A stretch of DNA of 16,310 nucleotides from Candidatus Magasanikiibacteriota bacterium. GTDB taxonomy: Bacteria > Patescibacteriota > Patescibacteriia > Magasanikbacterales > UBA922. Under the pieces are notes generated by a model. The model was not told where the DNA came from. It did no database searches and saw only the letters and a list, made by a program, of their open reading frames with translations. Position numbers and translations under genes: made by a program. The stretch lies in contig JACRPD010000012.1 in assembly GCA_016214105.1 (NCBI GenBank), positions 1-16,310 on the forward strand. The letters are read 5' to 3'. Below are positions 1 through 7,000 of this stretch, in pieces (position 1 is the stretch's first letter; the number at the start of each line of letters is the position of its first letter).

Positions 1-119
1 TTTACCGCCAAATTCACTACTACAACACCAAAAGAATACACAGCCGACTCAAAACGACACCCCAGAACTTCTACCTAAAAGTCACATCCAGATAACAAAG
101 AACACCTATCCACAGATGT
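1..119. other. Left-edge non-coding stretch
   Basis: No gene is visible here. The only structure is a weak 6-bp stem directly after the stop codon of the small gene at 120-485: positions 102-107 pair with 114-119, including one G-U pair. On the minus strand it is followed by the T-rich string TCTTTGTT. It could be a poor intrinsic terminator, but the T tract is interrupted and the stem is short. Confidence 0.3.
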
Positions 120-485
120 CTACGAAAAGGGGTACTTGACAGCGCGCTTGCGCATCTCATCGCCGCCGATGGGCAACTCGCCGTCCTTGAGGAACGAGCA
201 GGGGCGGAGCTTGGCCACGTCGAACGCAGATGGCTCCACGTCTTCCACGACCTCCCATGGCTTGCCGTTCTCCACGGGAATGATATCAGCGGCGTGAATC
301 TCGGACGGCTTTATGGCGAACTTGAGCTTACCCATCACGAGTTGCCCGATCTGCCGACGCAGAAACTCTCCGAAAACACGCTCGGCATCATCGTCGTTCC
401 CGCCGGCCTCCCAGACGGATTCCACCACCACACGACCAATGTCGTGCAGTTTTCGACCCCAGGTCAACAAGTTACTCTGTCCCAT
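120..485 (-). CDS. Small GC-rich protein of unknown function (121 aa)
   Basis: I do not recognise this family. The ATG at 483-485 is chosen because AAGGAGGTG lies at ideal distance before it, the only strong Shine-Dalgarno sequence in the window; a longer frame to 554 would add 23 residues with no such signal. The protein starts MGQSNLLTWGRKL and ends KRAVKYPFS (TAG stop). It is soluble-looking and mixed-charge, with no signal peptide, membrane helix or known catalytic motif. An acidic run (GGNDDDAERVFGEFLRRQ) and the segment ADIIPVENGKPWEVVEDVEPSAF suggest a compact alpha/beta fold. GC over 121-300 is 110/180 (61%), against 21/60 (35%) counted at 1201-1260 in the neighbouring kamA-like gene. 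This suggests foreign origin or different codon selection. A consensus promoter and a boxA-like element 200 nt upstream imply strong, separate expression. Confidence 0.7.
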   Translation of the reverse strand: MGQSNLLTWGRKLHDIGRVVVESVWEAGGNDDDAERVFGEFLRRQIGQLVMGKLKFAIKPSEIHAADIIPVENGKPWEVVEDVEPSAFDVAKLRPCSFLKDGELPIGGDEMRKRAVKYPFS

Positions 486-558
486 GAAAGCACCTCCTTG
501 GAATGTTGGCGTACCTCGTACTACTGCCCAATGCAATAGCGTAAGACGTACCAACCGT

Positions 559-580
559 GGCTTGGAATTTTTTCCCAGCC
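559..580 (-). other. Leader hairpin
   Basis: GGCTTGGAA (559-567) pairs with TTCCCAGCC (572-580) with one T-C mismatch around a TTTT loop (plus-strand bases). It has no T tract in the transcribed direction, so it is not an intrinsic terminator. It sits about 75 nt upstream of the start codon. Confidence 0.4.
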
Positions 581-616
581 TTCTTTCTGTCCATCATGGT
601 GCGTTGCGATTTTTTG

Positions 617-636
617 ATCCCCGTTTCCACGGGGAT
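617..636. repeat. Palindromic dispersed repeat (CCCCGT..ACGGGG type)
   Basis: ATCCCCGT (617-624) and ACGGGGAT (629-636) form a perfect 8-bp stem around TTCC. With its flanks (GTCATCCCCGTGGAAACGG on the minus strand) it resembles the widespread extragenic palindrome typified by GTCATTCCCGCGAAAGCGG. Read as protein, that family gives the familiar V-I-P-x-x-x-G-I string, here VIPVETGI. Neither side has a terminator T tract in the right position, so a dispersed REP-like repeat is the better call. Confidence 0.65.
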
Positions 637-671
637 GACAATGCGAAGACAAAAAGAAAGCAGGGATAAAC

Positions 672-687
672 CTATTTTCAAAGAACA
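672..687 (-). promoter_or_regulatory. boxA-like antitermination element
   Basis: The minus strand reads TGTTCTTTGAAAATAG just after the predicted transcription start (about 693). This closely matches the boxA of Gram-positive rRNA leaders (TGTTCTTTGAAAAC), the RNA site for NusB/NusE. I see no rRNA gene downstream in the window, so its use before a small protein gene is unusual. The match is seen; the function is inferred. Confidence 0.5.
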
Positions 688-699
688 ATCTAATAAATT

Positions 700-728
700 A
701 TTATAGCAAAAACATGGGTTTTTGTCAA
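700..728 (-). promoter_or_regulatory. Perfect consensus sigma-70 promoter for the small GC-rich gene
   Basis: On the minus strand TTGACA (728-723) and TATAAT (705-700) are separated by exactly 17 bp. Both hexamers are 6/6 matches. It is the strongest promoter in the window and lies in the gap after the kamA-like gene, pointing at the gene at 120-485. Confidence 0.85.
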
Positions 729-758
729 GGCCCACACCTACGAGATGACTAAAATCCT

Positions 759-1706
759 CTATAAATGAGATTCCCCCTCCACCACTCTCAACTTCTTACC
801 ATTGAAATCCTGATAATTCTCATGATCAAAATTCCAAAAATTCAACGGCGCGGGAATCTTGCCGGCGCCATTGGGCGCGTCAATCACATAGGTTGGCACA
901 GCCAAACCGCTTAAGCGCTTGCGCAGTTGAGTAAAAATTTCCACCTCGCGTTTAAAAGGAACAATAAAACTTTCCGCGCCTTTCACCGGATCACAGCGAT
1001 AAAGATAATAGGGTTTAATGCCAATCTCCACCAAACGCGAAAATAGCTCAGACAAAATTTCCACATCGTCATTTACTCCTTTGAGAAAAATTGATTGATT
1101 CAAAAGCATGGTCGCGACTTTTTGTAATTTTTTTACCGCTTCAACAGCTTCCGAAGTGATTTCCGCCGGGTGCTCAAAATGCACCATCAAATACAGCGGC
1201 TGTTTTTTTACCACTTTTAAAGCGTTCAGTAATTGCTTATTTACCATGGCCGGATTGGAAACCGGTAATCGCGAAGCCACGCGAATAATTTTTATTTGCG
1301 GCAATTTAACAAATTTTTGCAAAACTTTTTTTAATAACACCGGCACGGTTGAAGGATCGCCGCCGGAAAAAAGCAATTCTTTAATCTCCGGATGGGCTTT
1401 AACATATTTAACCATATTCTCTATGTCTTGATCGGATAATCTGCCTTTTTCTATATCAGACACCTTGCGCCGGCGAGTACAAAAACGACAATAAGCCGCG
1501 CAGTTCATGGTCAATAAAATCAAGGCGCGGTTGCCATATTTGTGCACCAATCCGCGAGTAACCGTATGCTGCTCCTCTACCAAAGGATCGTCAAAAGTGC
1601 TGGTCTCATCTTGACCTTCATTTTTTGTCGGCACAAATTCCCGTTGAATCGCCGGACATTTTCTAGTTAATTTTTCCAAATAGGGCGACAGGCGAGTAGC
1701 TAACAT
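759..1706 (-). CDS. kamA: Lysine 2,3-aminomutase-like radical SAM/PLP enzyme (short form)
   Basis: 315 residues. The radical SAM cluster motif CxxxCxxC is at C69, C73 and C76, followed by RRR. SGGDP is at 114-118. The PLP-lysine motif DAPNGAGKIP gives K283. Known lysine 2,3-aminomutase binds the lysine side chain with two Asp (D293 and D330 in the Clostridium subterminale enzyme), with PLP on K337. Here D239, D276 and K283 keep exactly the same spacing (37 and 44), favouring lysine over glutamate as substrate. The likely reaction is L-lysine to beta-lysine in the cytoplasm. It is about 100 residues shorter than the usual ~416: the N-terminus starts at the LSPYL region and the C-terminal tail is trimmed. 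It has no Shine-Dalgarno sequence and lies 32 nt after the ATP-grasp gene, so it is probably the last gene of that operon. An EpmB-type EF-P enzyme is less likely given the DAPxGxGK motif. Confidence 0.85.
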   Translation of the reverse strand: MLATRLSPYLEKLTRKCPAIQREFVPTKNEGQDETSTFDDPLVEEQHTVTRGLVHKYGNRALILLTMNCAAYCRFCTRRRKVSDIEKGRLSDQDIENMVKYVKAHPEIKELLFSGGDPSTVPVLLKKVLQKFVKLPQIKIIRVASRLPVSNPAMVNKQLLNALKVVKKQPLYLMVHFEHPAEITSEAVEAVKKLQKVATMLLNQSIFLKGVNDDVEILSELFSRLVEIGIKPYYLYRCDPVKGAESFIVPFKREVEIFTQLRKRLSGLAVPTYVIDAPNGAGKIPAPLNFWNFDHENYQDFNGKKLRVVEGESHL

Positions 1707-1714
1707 AAAATGAG

Positions 1715-1746
1715 TTTGTAAGTGTGTAAGTAAATAAGTTAATAAG
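1715..1746. repeat. 8-bp degenerate tandem array at the gene border
   Basis: Four octamers in register on the plus strand: TTTGTAAG, TGTGTAAG, TAAATAAG, TTAATAAG. They span the gap between the ATP-grasp and kamA-like genes and include the stop codon of the former (1739-1741). The array ends 8 bp before the kamA ATG and occupies the place of its ribosome-binding site. Confidence 0.7.
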
Positions 1747-2770
1747 TGATGCCGTAGCGATGACAGGCGGCGGAAAAAATTTTCTTTAAAAGCGTTTCAT
1801 AATCCATTCCGGCGACGCGGGCGGAGAGCGGAAAATATGAAGTCATGGACACTTCGGGTGGAATTAGTCCGGCCGGAGAATTAACTTCCAAGACATATGG
1901 ATTGCCAGCGCGATCACAGCGGATGTCGATCCGGCAAAAATCGCATAGCCGCAAAACTTCCCACGTTTGTAAACAAATCTTTTTAATTTTTTCTTCTAAA
2001 CCAGAATCAATTTTAGCCGGACAAATAAAATTCGCGCCGCCGCTGGCTTCCTCAATAATCCACTTAACATCCAAAGAGTCTATCGGCCTCAATCCTGCCG
2101 GTAAAGTGGAATGATCAGACTCAATAATCGGCAAAACTTCCGGCGGATTATTTCCCAGCATCGGGACGGAAAATTCTCTGCCGTTCAAAAACGGCTCCAC
2201 CAGCGCTTTTTGTTTAAAATTACTGATTACAAATTTTAACTGTCGGCGCAACTCATTTTCGTTTTCAACCACGCTGTCATTGGTTATGCCGGCCGATAAA
2301 CCTTGAGAATTCGTCTTTACAATCAAAGGAAATTTTAATTCCGGATTCAACTCTCCGGTTTCAGTCAAAAAGACTTGGTGCGGCAAAACCGGTACGCCAT
2401 GAGACCGCAAAACATCTTTGGCAGTCGCCTTATCTAAAACCAGAGCCTCAGTCAGAGGCGAACCGCCGGTGTAAGGAATTTTCAGCATCTCCAACATGGC
2501 GGGAATATGACATTCTCTATCTCGGCCATGCAAACCTTCCGCGAAATTAAACGCCAGATCTATCTTGTCTTTGTTTTCATAGAGATTCAAATATGCTTTT
2601 TCATCCGCCTCAATCGGCAAAACTTCCAGGCCTAAATTTTTAAAATGCTTTATCATCCACTCAATCGTCGCCGGGTCGTCAAAATCAGTATCAAGCCGAA
2701 CCTCTTTTTCATTCGGGTCCGGATAATTATGTCTGACATTGTAAAGAAAAGCGATTCTATTCAACAGCAT
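1739..2770 (-). CDS. ATP-grasp ligase, D-Ala-D-Ala ligase-like (second of tandem pair)
   Basis: 343 residues. The N-terminal segment FNFAEGLHGRDRE (74-86), then IPAMLEMLKIPYTGG, is typical of the Ddl-like ATP-grasp group. ATP contacts expected in the fold are K152 (LIVKTNSQG), the G157-x-S-x-G161 loop and E192 (VEPFLNGREF). The metal ligands D282, E295 and N297 (RIDIR...LEVNSPAG) are all present, so it should be an active carboxylate-amine ligase forming an amide or peptide bond at the cost of ATP. The ATG at 2770 lies inside the end of the upstream gene (14-nt overlap), implying translational coupling. It is clearly paralogous to that gene: one 40-residue block has about 21 identities. The substrate cannot be read from sequence. 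A housekeeping Ddl for peptidoglycan is possible, but the pairing and the downstream aminomutase suggest another amino-acid or peptide product. Confidence 0.85.
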   Translation of the reverse strand: MLLNRIAFLYNVRHNYPDPNEKEVRLDTDFDDPATIEWMIKHFKNLGLEVLPIEADEKAYLNLYENKDKIDLAFNFAEGLHGRDRECHIPAMLEMLKIPYTGGSPLTEALVLDKATAKDVLRSHGVPVLPHQVFLTETGELNPELKFPLIVKTNSQGLSAGITNDSVVENENELRRQLKFVISNFKQKALVEPFLNGREFSVPMLGNNPPEVLPIIESDHSTLPAGLRPIDSLDVKWIIEEASGGANFICPAKIDSGLEEKIKKICLQTWEVLRLCDFCRIDIRCDRAGNPYVLEVNSPAGLIPPEVSMTSYFPLSARVAGMDYETLLKKIFSAACHRYGITY

Positions 2771-3836
2771 ATTCGTTCACAACAGATTCATTATTCGAGC
2801 CGCCCTCTGACGAGGTAAACGGCAATCGTTCTTTGCCTTGAGCATCGCGCATGGTATTTAACAGCAATCGTTTCAAGATCTCCGTAAAGTCAATTCCATA
2901 TAGGCCCAGGATGTTGGCGATCGCGCAATCAAGTTCTTTCGGGCCGAACGCCGGGTTAGAGTTGCTGTCAATAAAATAATAGCGGTTTGATTGGTCCATG
3001 CGGATGTCAAACTTGCCGTAATCCGACATACGCAAAACATCAAACGCCCTTTTTACCAAATCGGCCAAATACGGATCTTCAAATTTTTTATAATGCGCCT
3101 CTTCCGTCCACTGGTATTCAAACGAGGCGAATTGGTTGGGATTATTTTCTTCCTTAAAAATCTTTTCCGCCAGATACACTTTGCGGTTCAGCCCCTCAAG
3201 CAAAATCGCCGTAATCTCGCGGCCGGCGATGAACTCCTCGGCCAGAGCCGGTTGTTTGTAAGTGTTAATTAAAAATTTCAATCGTTCGCGCAAATGTTTT
3301 TCATTGTCAGAAACCGCGTCTTTGGTTATTTCCACGGCGCCGTGGATTTCATTCAGTTTGGTAATCAACGGAAAACGCATCTTCATGTCTAAAAGAAAAT
3401 TCGGCGAGGAAAAGAGCTGGCTGCGCGGAACCGGAATGCCGTGCGATTGCAAAAGATCTTTAACCAAAAATTTATTGTAAGCCAGAGTTTCTCCCAAAAT
3501 TCCCGCGCCGGTGTAGGGAATATCCAATGATTCCAAAATCCCCGGGATGGTTGACGCCAAATATTCCTGGCCGTTGATTGAGCCGACCAGATTAAATACC
3601 ATTTCCGGACGGTCGCGCAGAAGATCAACCACCAAAGTCGGCGTTCCGGGGTAATAAAAAACTTTTATTCCCATACGCTCCAAATAACCGCCGATTATCT
3701 TCGCGTCATGTTCAGCGTCTTTTTCGGTCAGATATTGTGTTTCAGTGGGGAAATATTCTCTTTTCACCTCGCTGTAAATAATGCCGACTGATTGCGGCGA
3801 ACCTTCTTTATCCACAAGACAAACAAAATAACCCAA
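2757..3836 (-). CDS. ATP-grasp ligase, D-Ala-D-Ala ligase-like, divergent (first of tandem pair)
   Basis: 359 residues if the TTG at 3834-3836 is used. An in-frame TAG two codons upstream bounds the start; GTG at codon 8 is an alternative. Weak AAAGGG lies 9 nt before the TTG. The Ddl-like fold is visible: VGIIYSEV (17-24), IPGILESLDIPYTGAG (97-112), K160, E200 with FIAGRE, and D277. Two active-site features differ from the partner gene. The serine/glycine loop is IHGAVEI instead of GLSAG, and the second metal ligand is Asp (D290 in FIDSNSNPAF) where the family normally has Glu; N292 is kept. It may therefore use another substrate or be weakly active. The C-terminus has a polar tail (about 330-359) without a counterpart in the partner. 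It leads the operon that continues into the second ATP-grasp and the kamA-like gene. Confidence 0.8.
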   Translation of the reverse strand: MGYFVCLVDKEGSPQSVGIIYSEVKREYFPTETQYLTEKDAEHDAKIIGGYLERMGIKVFYYPGTPTLVVDLLRDRPEMVFNLVGSINGQEYLASTIPGILESLDIPYTGAGILGETLAYNKFLVKDLLQSHGIPVPRSQLFSSPNFLLDMKMRFPLITKLNEIHGAVEITKDAVSDNEKHLRERLKFLINTYKQPALAEEFIAGREITAILLEGLNRKVYLAEKIFKEENNPNQFASFEYQWTEEAHYKKFEDPYLADLVKRAFDVLRMSDYGKFDIRMDQSNRYYFIDSNSNPAFGPKELDCAIANILGLYGIDFTEILKRLLLNTMRDAQGKERLPFTSSEGGSNNESVVNEYAVE

Positions 3837-3856
3837 AAGCTATCGCCCTTTGGGTT
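3830..3856 (-). promoter_or_regulatory. Hairpin enclosing the start of the first ATP-grasp gene
   Basis: AACCCAAA (3830-3837) is a perfect 8-bp complement of TTTGGGTT (3849-3856), with an 11-nt loop. In the mRNA this stem contains the TTG start and half of the weak AAAGGG ribosome-binding site, so folding would hide initiation. The pairing is seen; control of translation is inferred. Confidence 0.45.
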
Positions 3857-3944
3857 TGTTTAATTTAATATTATACAAATTGTTTTCAGGAAAAGGATCC
3901 TCGCTTACAGACCTATCAAGGTCCATATTATTTATACAAGGAAA

Positions 3945-3991
3945 GCGGCGGTGTCGCCACCCGATATTTTACCACTTTGCGGCACGGTGTC
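3945..3991. repeat. Direct repeat flanking the ATP-grasp operon promoter
   Basis: GCGGCGGTGTC (3945-3955) and GCGGCACGGTGTC (3979-3991) are near-identical except for a 2-nt insertion, about 35 bp apart. One overlaps the -35 hexamer and the other lies at the predicted transcript start. This placement is suggestive of an operator, but two copies could be chance or a duplication. Confidence 0.35.
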
Positions 3992-3993
3992 AA
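3966..3993 (-). promoter_or_regulatory. Promoter of the ATP-grasp/kamA operon
   Basis: TTGACA (3993-3988), a 16-bp spacer and TAAAAT (3971-3966) on the minus strand, starting 10 nt after the ileS stop codon. The leader to the first gene is about 120 nt and contains a small hairpin (GACCT-TGAT-AGGTC) and the start-codon hairpin. There is no terminator between ileS and this site, so read-through from ileS may add to expression. Confidence 0.65.
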
Positions 3994-4002
3994 ACCGGAT
4001 TT

Positions 4003-7000
4003 TTAATCTTTCTGCTGCTTTATCCACAGTTTAACTTTGTGGCCGTCTAAATCAGCTTCTGTACCGTTATTTTTCTCCTCCACCAACTCGTCCGCGAGCA
4101 CGGCTTTTTTGATTTCTTCTACAAATTCAGTAAAAACCCGCCTTAACATCTCATCATCGGTCTCATACGCCACAACCACTCTGTTTTTAATCGTCAGCTT
4201 CCGCTCTTTGCGCGTCTGATTAATCGCCCGGATGATTTCACGCGCCAAACCCTCTCTCTTTAATTCATCTGTAATCTCTATATGCAAAACCACTTTTAAA
4301 CCACCGTCCTCTTTTACAATCACTTTATCTCCATCTATTATCATATCTCCATCTATTTCAACACTCTTCACATTCAATTCCTCGGCAATAATCCGCGCCA
4401 ATTCATCGCTTAATTCATAATTCATAATGCGTAATTCACTCAATGGCTGTCTCACCCTAATTCCGGCTTCCGCTCGCAACGCCAGACCCATTTCCACAAT
4501 TTTTCTTGCCTTTTCCATATCCTGTAACAACTCAACATCATCTCTGGTAATCTCCGCCGGCGTAGGCCAATTTTCCAAATGCACACTATCTGTCTCACGT
4601 CCTACATCATCCGTCCTATGTCCTACGTCCTGATACACTTTCTCCGCCAAAAACGGCATAAACGGCGCCATCACTTTTGAAAGAATATACAGAACATCAT
4701 GCAAAGTTGCTAATGCGGCTTGTTTATCTTCTTCGTTATTTCCCTTGAATCGATCGCGCGAACGGCGCAAATACCAAGTGGACAAATCATCAATAAAATC
4801 CTTAATCGGCCGGCCGGCTCGCACCGTGTCATATTTGTCCAAATTTTCCGTCACCTCGCCAACCAACTGCCCCAGCCTCGCCATTATCCATTTGTCCAAT
4901 ACGTTTTCGGACTTTACAGACTTTATGACTTTATAGACTTTTAGACTCTCGCCCGCATACATCCGATAAAACTCAACCACATTCCACAGCATGTTTATCA
5001 CTTTATTATAAACATCGCGAACCTCGCGGTCGTTAAAATACAAATCATCAGCCTGCATAACCACCGAAGTCATCAGGTAATAGCGTAAAGCGTCCACGCC
5101 GTATTGTTCGATAATCACCCACGGATCAGTATAATTGCGTTTGGACTTGGATAATTTCTCGCCTTTATCATTCAGAATCGTGCCGGTGCAGACGACATTT
5201 TCAAAACTGATGTCGTCAAACAACAGGGTCGCCATGACATGCATATAATAGAACCAAGCGCGGGTTTGAGCGATGTATTCGCCAATGTACTGACCGGGGA
5301 AACGTTTTTCAAACATCGCCTTATTCTCAAATGGATAATGCCACTCGGCAAAAGGCATGGAAGCGGATTCCACCCAACAATCAATCACTTCCGGCGTCCG
5401 ACTCATCTCTCCGCCGCACTTGTCGCATTTCAATTTGATTTTATCCATCAAATGCTTGTGTAAATCCATCTCTTCAACTTTTTTACCATCATATACTTCC
5501 TCAAAATTAATCGCTTTCTCTCTTAACTCCTTCACACTCCCGACACAAACAACATTATCACACAATTTAGAGTTTAGAGTTTCGGGTTTAGTGTTTCCAT
5601 TCTGGCATCTCCAGAATGGTAACGGCGTCGCCCAGTATCGGTTGCGCGAGATATTCCAATCAGGCGCGGTTTCCAAAATATTTAAAAACCGGCCGTGTTT
5701 CAAATGTTCCGGATACCAATTTATTTTTTCATTTAATTTTATCAGGCGCTTTTTTATTTTTTGAATATCAATAAACCACGCGGAAATGGCGTTGTAAAAC
5801 AATTGCGTGTCGCAACGCCAGCAATGCGGATAAGAATGCGTATGATTTTCCCGCGCGAACAACAAGCCGCGATTTTCCAAATCGTCTTTAATTAATTTTT
5901 CCGATTTTTTAAAATACTGTCCGCGAATAAACTCCGGCGCGAATTCATTGAAGTGACCGGCATCATTCAAAAGCGGCACCACCGGCAAACCGACTTTTAA
6001 CCCCAAATTATAATCATCCTCGCCATAAACCACGGCGGTGTGCACCACGCCCGTGCCTTCTTCCGTGGTAACAAAATCCGCGGCCGTAATATACCACGCC
6101 TTTTTACCGGTCTCCCGAATCGCCGGAATCTCAAACAACGGCTCGTATTCCAAACCAACAAGACTTGATCCTTTCATTTTATCTCGTATCTCATATCTCT
6201 TATCTCCTATTACGGTCTCAATTCTATCTTTAGCCAAAATTAAACTCTCGCCGTCAATATCCAATATCCAATATTCAATATCCGCGCCGACTGCCAACGC
6301 CACATTCCCCGGCAATGTCCACGGCGTCGTCGTCCATGCCAAAATATATATTGGGCTACTGACTACAGACTTCGGACTACGGCCGCCGAAAATCGACTGT
6401 GGTCTGTTGTCCATAGACCGTAGTCTGAATTTCACGACGACCGCTTCTTCCGTAATATCTTTATAGCTATCATCCATCGCCACTTCGGCTTTTGACACCG
6501 GAGTTTCGCAGTGCGGGCAATACATCAAAACTTTCCGGCCTTCATAAATCAAACCCTTGTCCCAAATCGTTTTCAACGCCCACCACACGCTTTCCATGTA
6601 AGTTGGATCCATTGTTTTGTAGGCATTATCAAACTCAATCCAGCGGCCGATGCGGTCCACCATTTTTTTCCACTCTTTTGTGTACATTAAAACCTTTGAC
6701 CGGCAAGTTTCATTAAACTTTTCTACACCAAATTTTTCCTCAATTTGTTTTTTTCCAGACACTTCCAATTCTTTTTCCACCAAGTTTTCAATTGGCAAAC
6801 CATGGCAATCCCATCCCCAGCGCCGGCGCACGCGATGGCCTTTCATAGTCTGATAACGCGGAATAACATCTTTAATCACCGAACCCAAAATATGGCCGTA
6901 ATGCGGCAGGCCGGTGGCAAACGGCGGTCCATCATAAAACACATACGGTTTGTTCTCCCCTCGGCCTGAGGCTCGGGACTCGAAGGCCGAACGTTCTTGC

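Larger units (their letters stand above)
486..699 (-). promoter_or_regulatory. Long structured 5' leader of the small GC-rich gene
   Basis: The roughly 200 nt between the promoter at 700-728 and the ATG at 485 hold, in transcription order, a boxA-like element (672-687), an 8-bp palindrome with a tetraloop (617-636), a second hairpin with one mismatch (559-580) and the Shine-Dalgarno sequence. A short frame at 597-472 overlaps the start of the gene but has no ribosome-binding site. No gene is convincing here. The leader looks regulatory or stabilising; that is inference from its structure. Confidence 0.5.

Noticed and set aside
472..597. 41-codon frame (MMDRKKAGKKFQ...) in the leader, overlapping the start of the small gene
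   Set aside because: No ribosome-binding site, ends in a frame reading through the Shine-Dalgarno region (NIPRRCFHGTE), and the longer version reads the palindromic repeat as peptide. Leader ORF possible but unsupported.
611..636. Intrinsic terminator at the CCCCGT palindrome
   Set aside because: On the minus strand the stem is followed by CAAAAAA, not by T; the T run lies on the wrong side for the only plausible transcript.
294..669. Plus-strand frames over the left gene
   Set aside because: Shadows of the GC-rich minus-strand gene; no start signals and low-quality composition.
6353..6429. CRISPR array
   Set aside because: Repeat units are 7 bp with no spacers between them, and they are inside an open reading frame.
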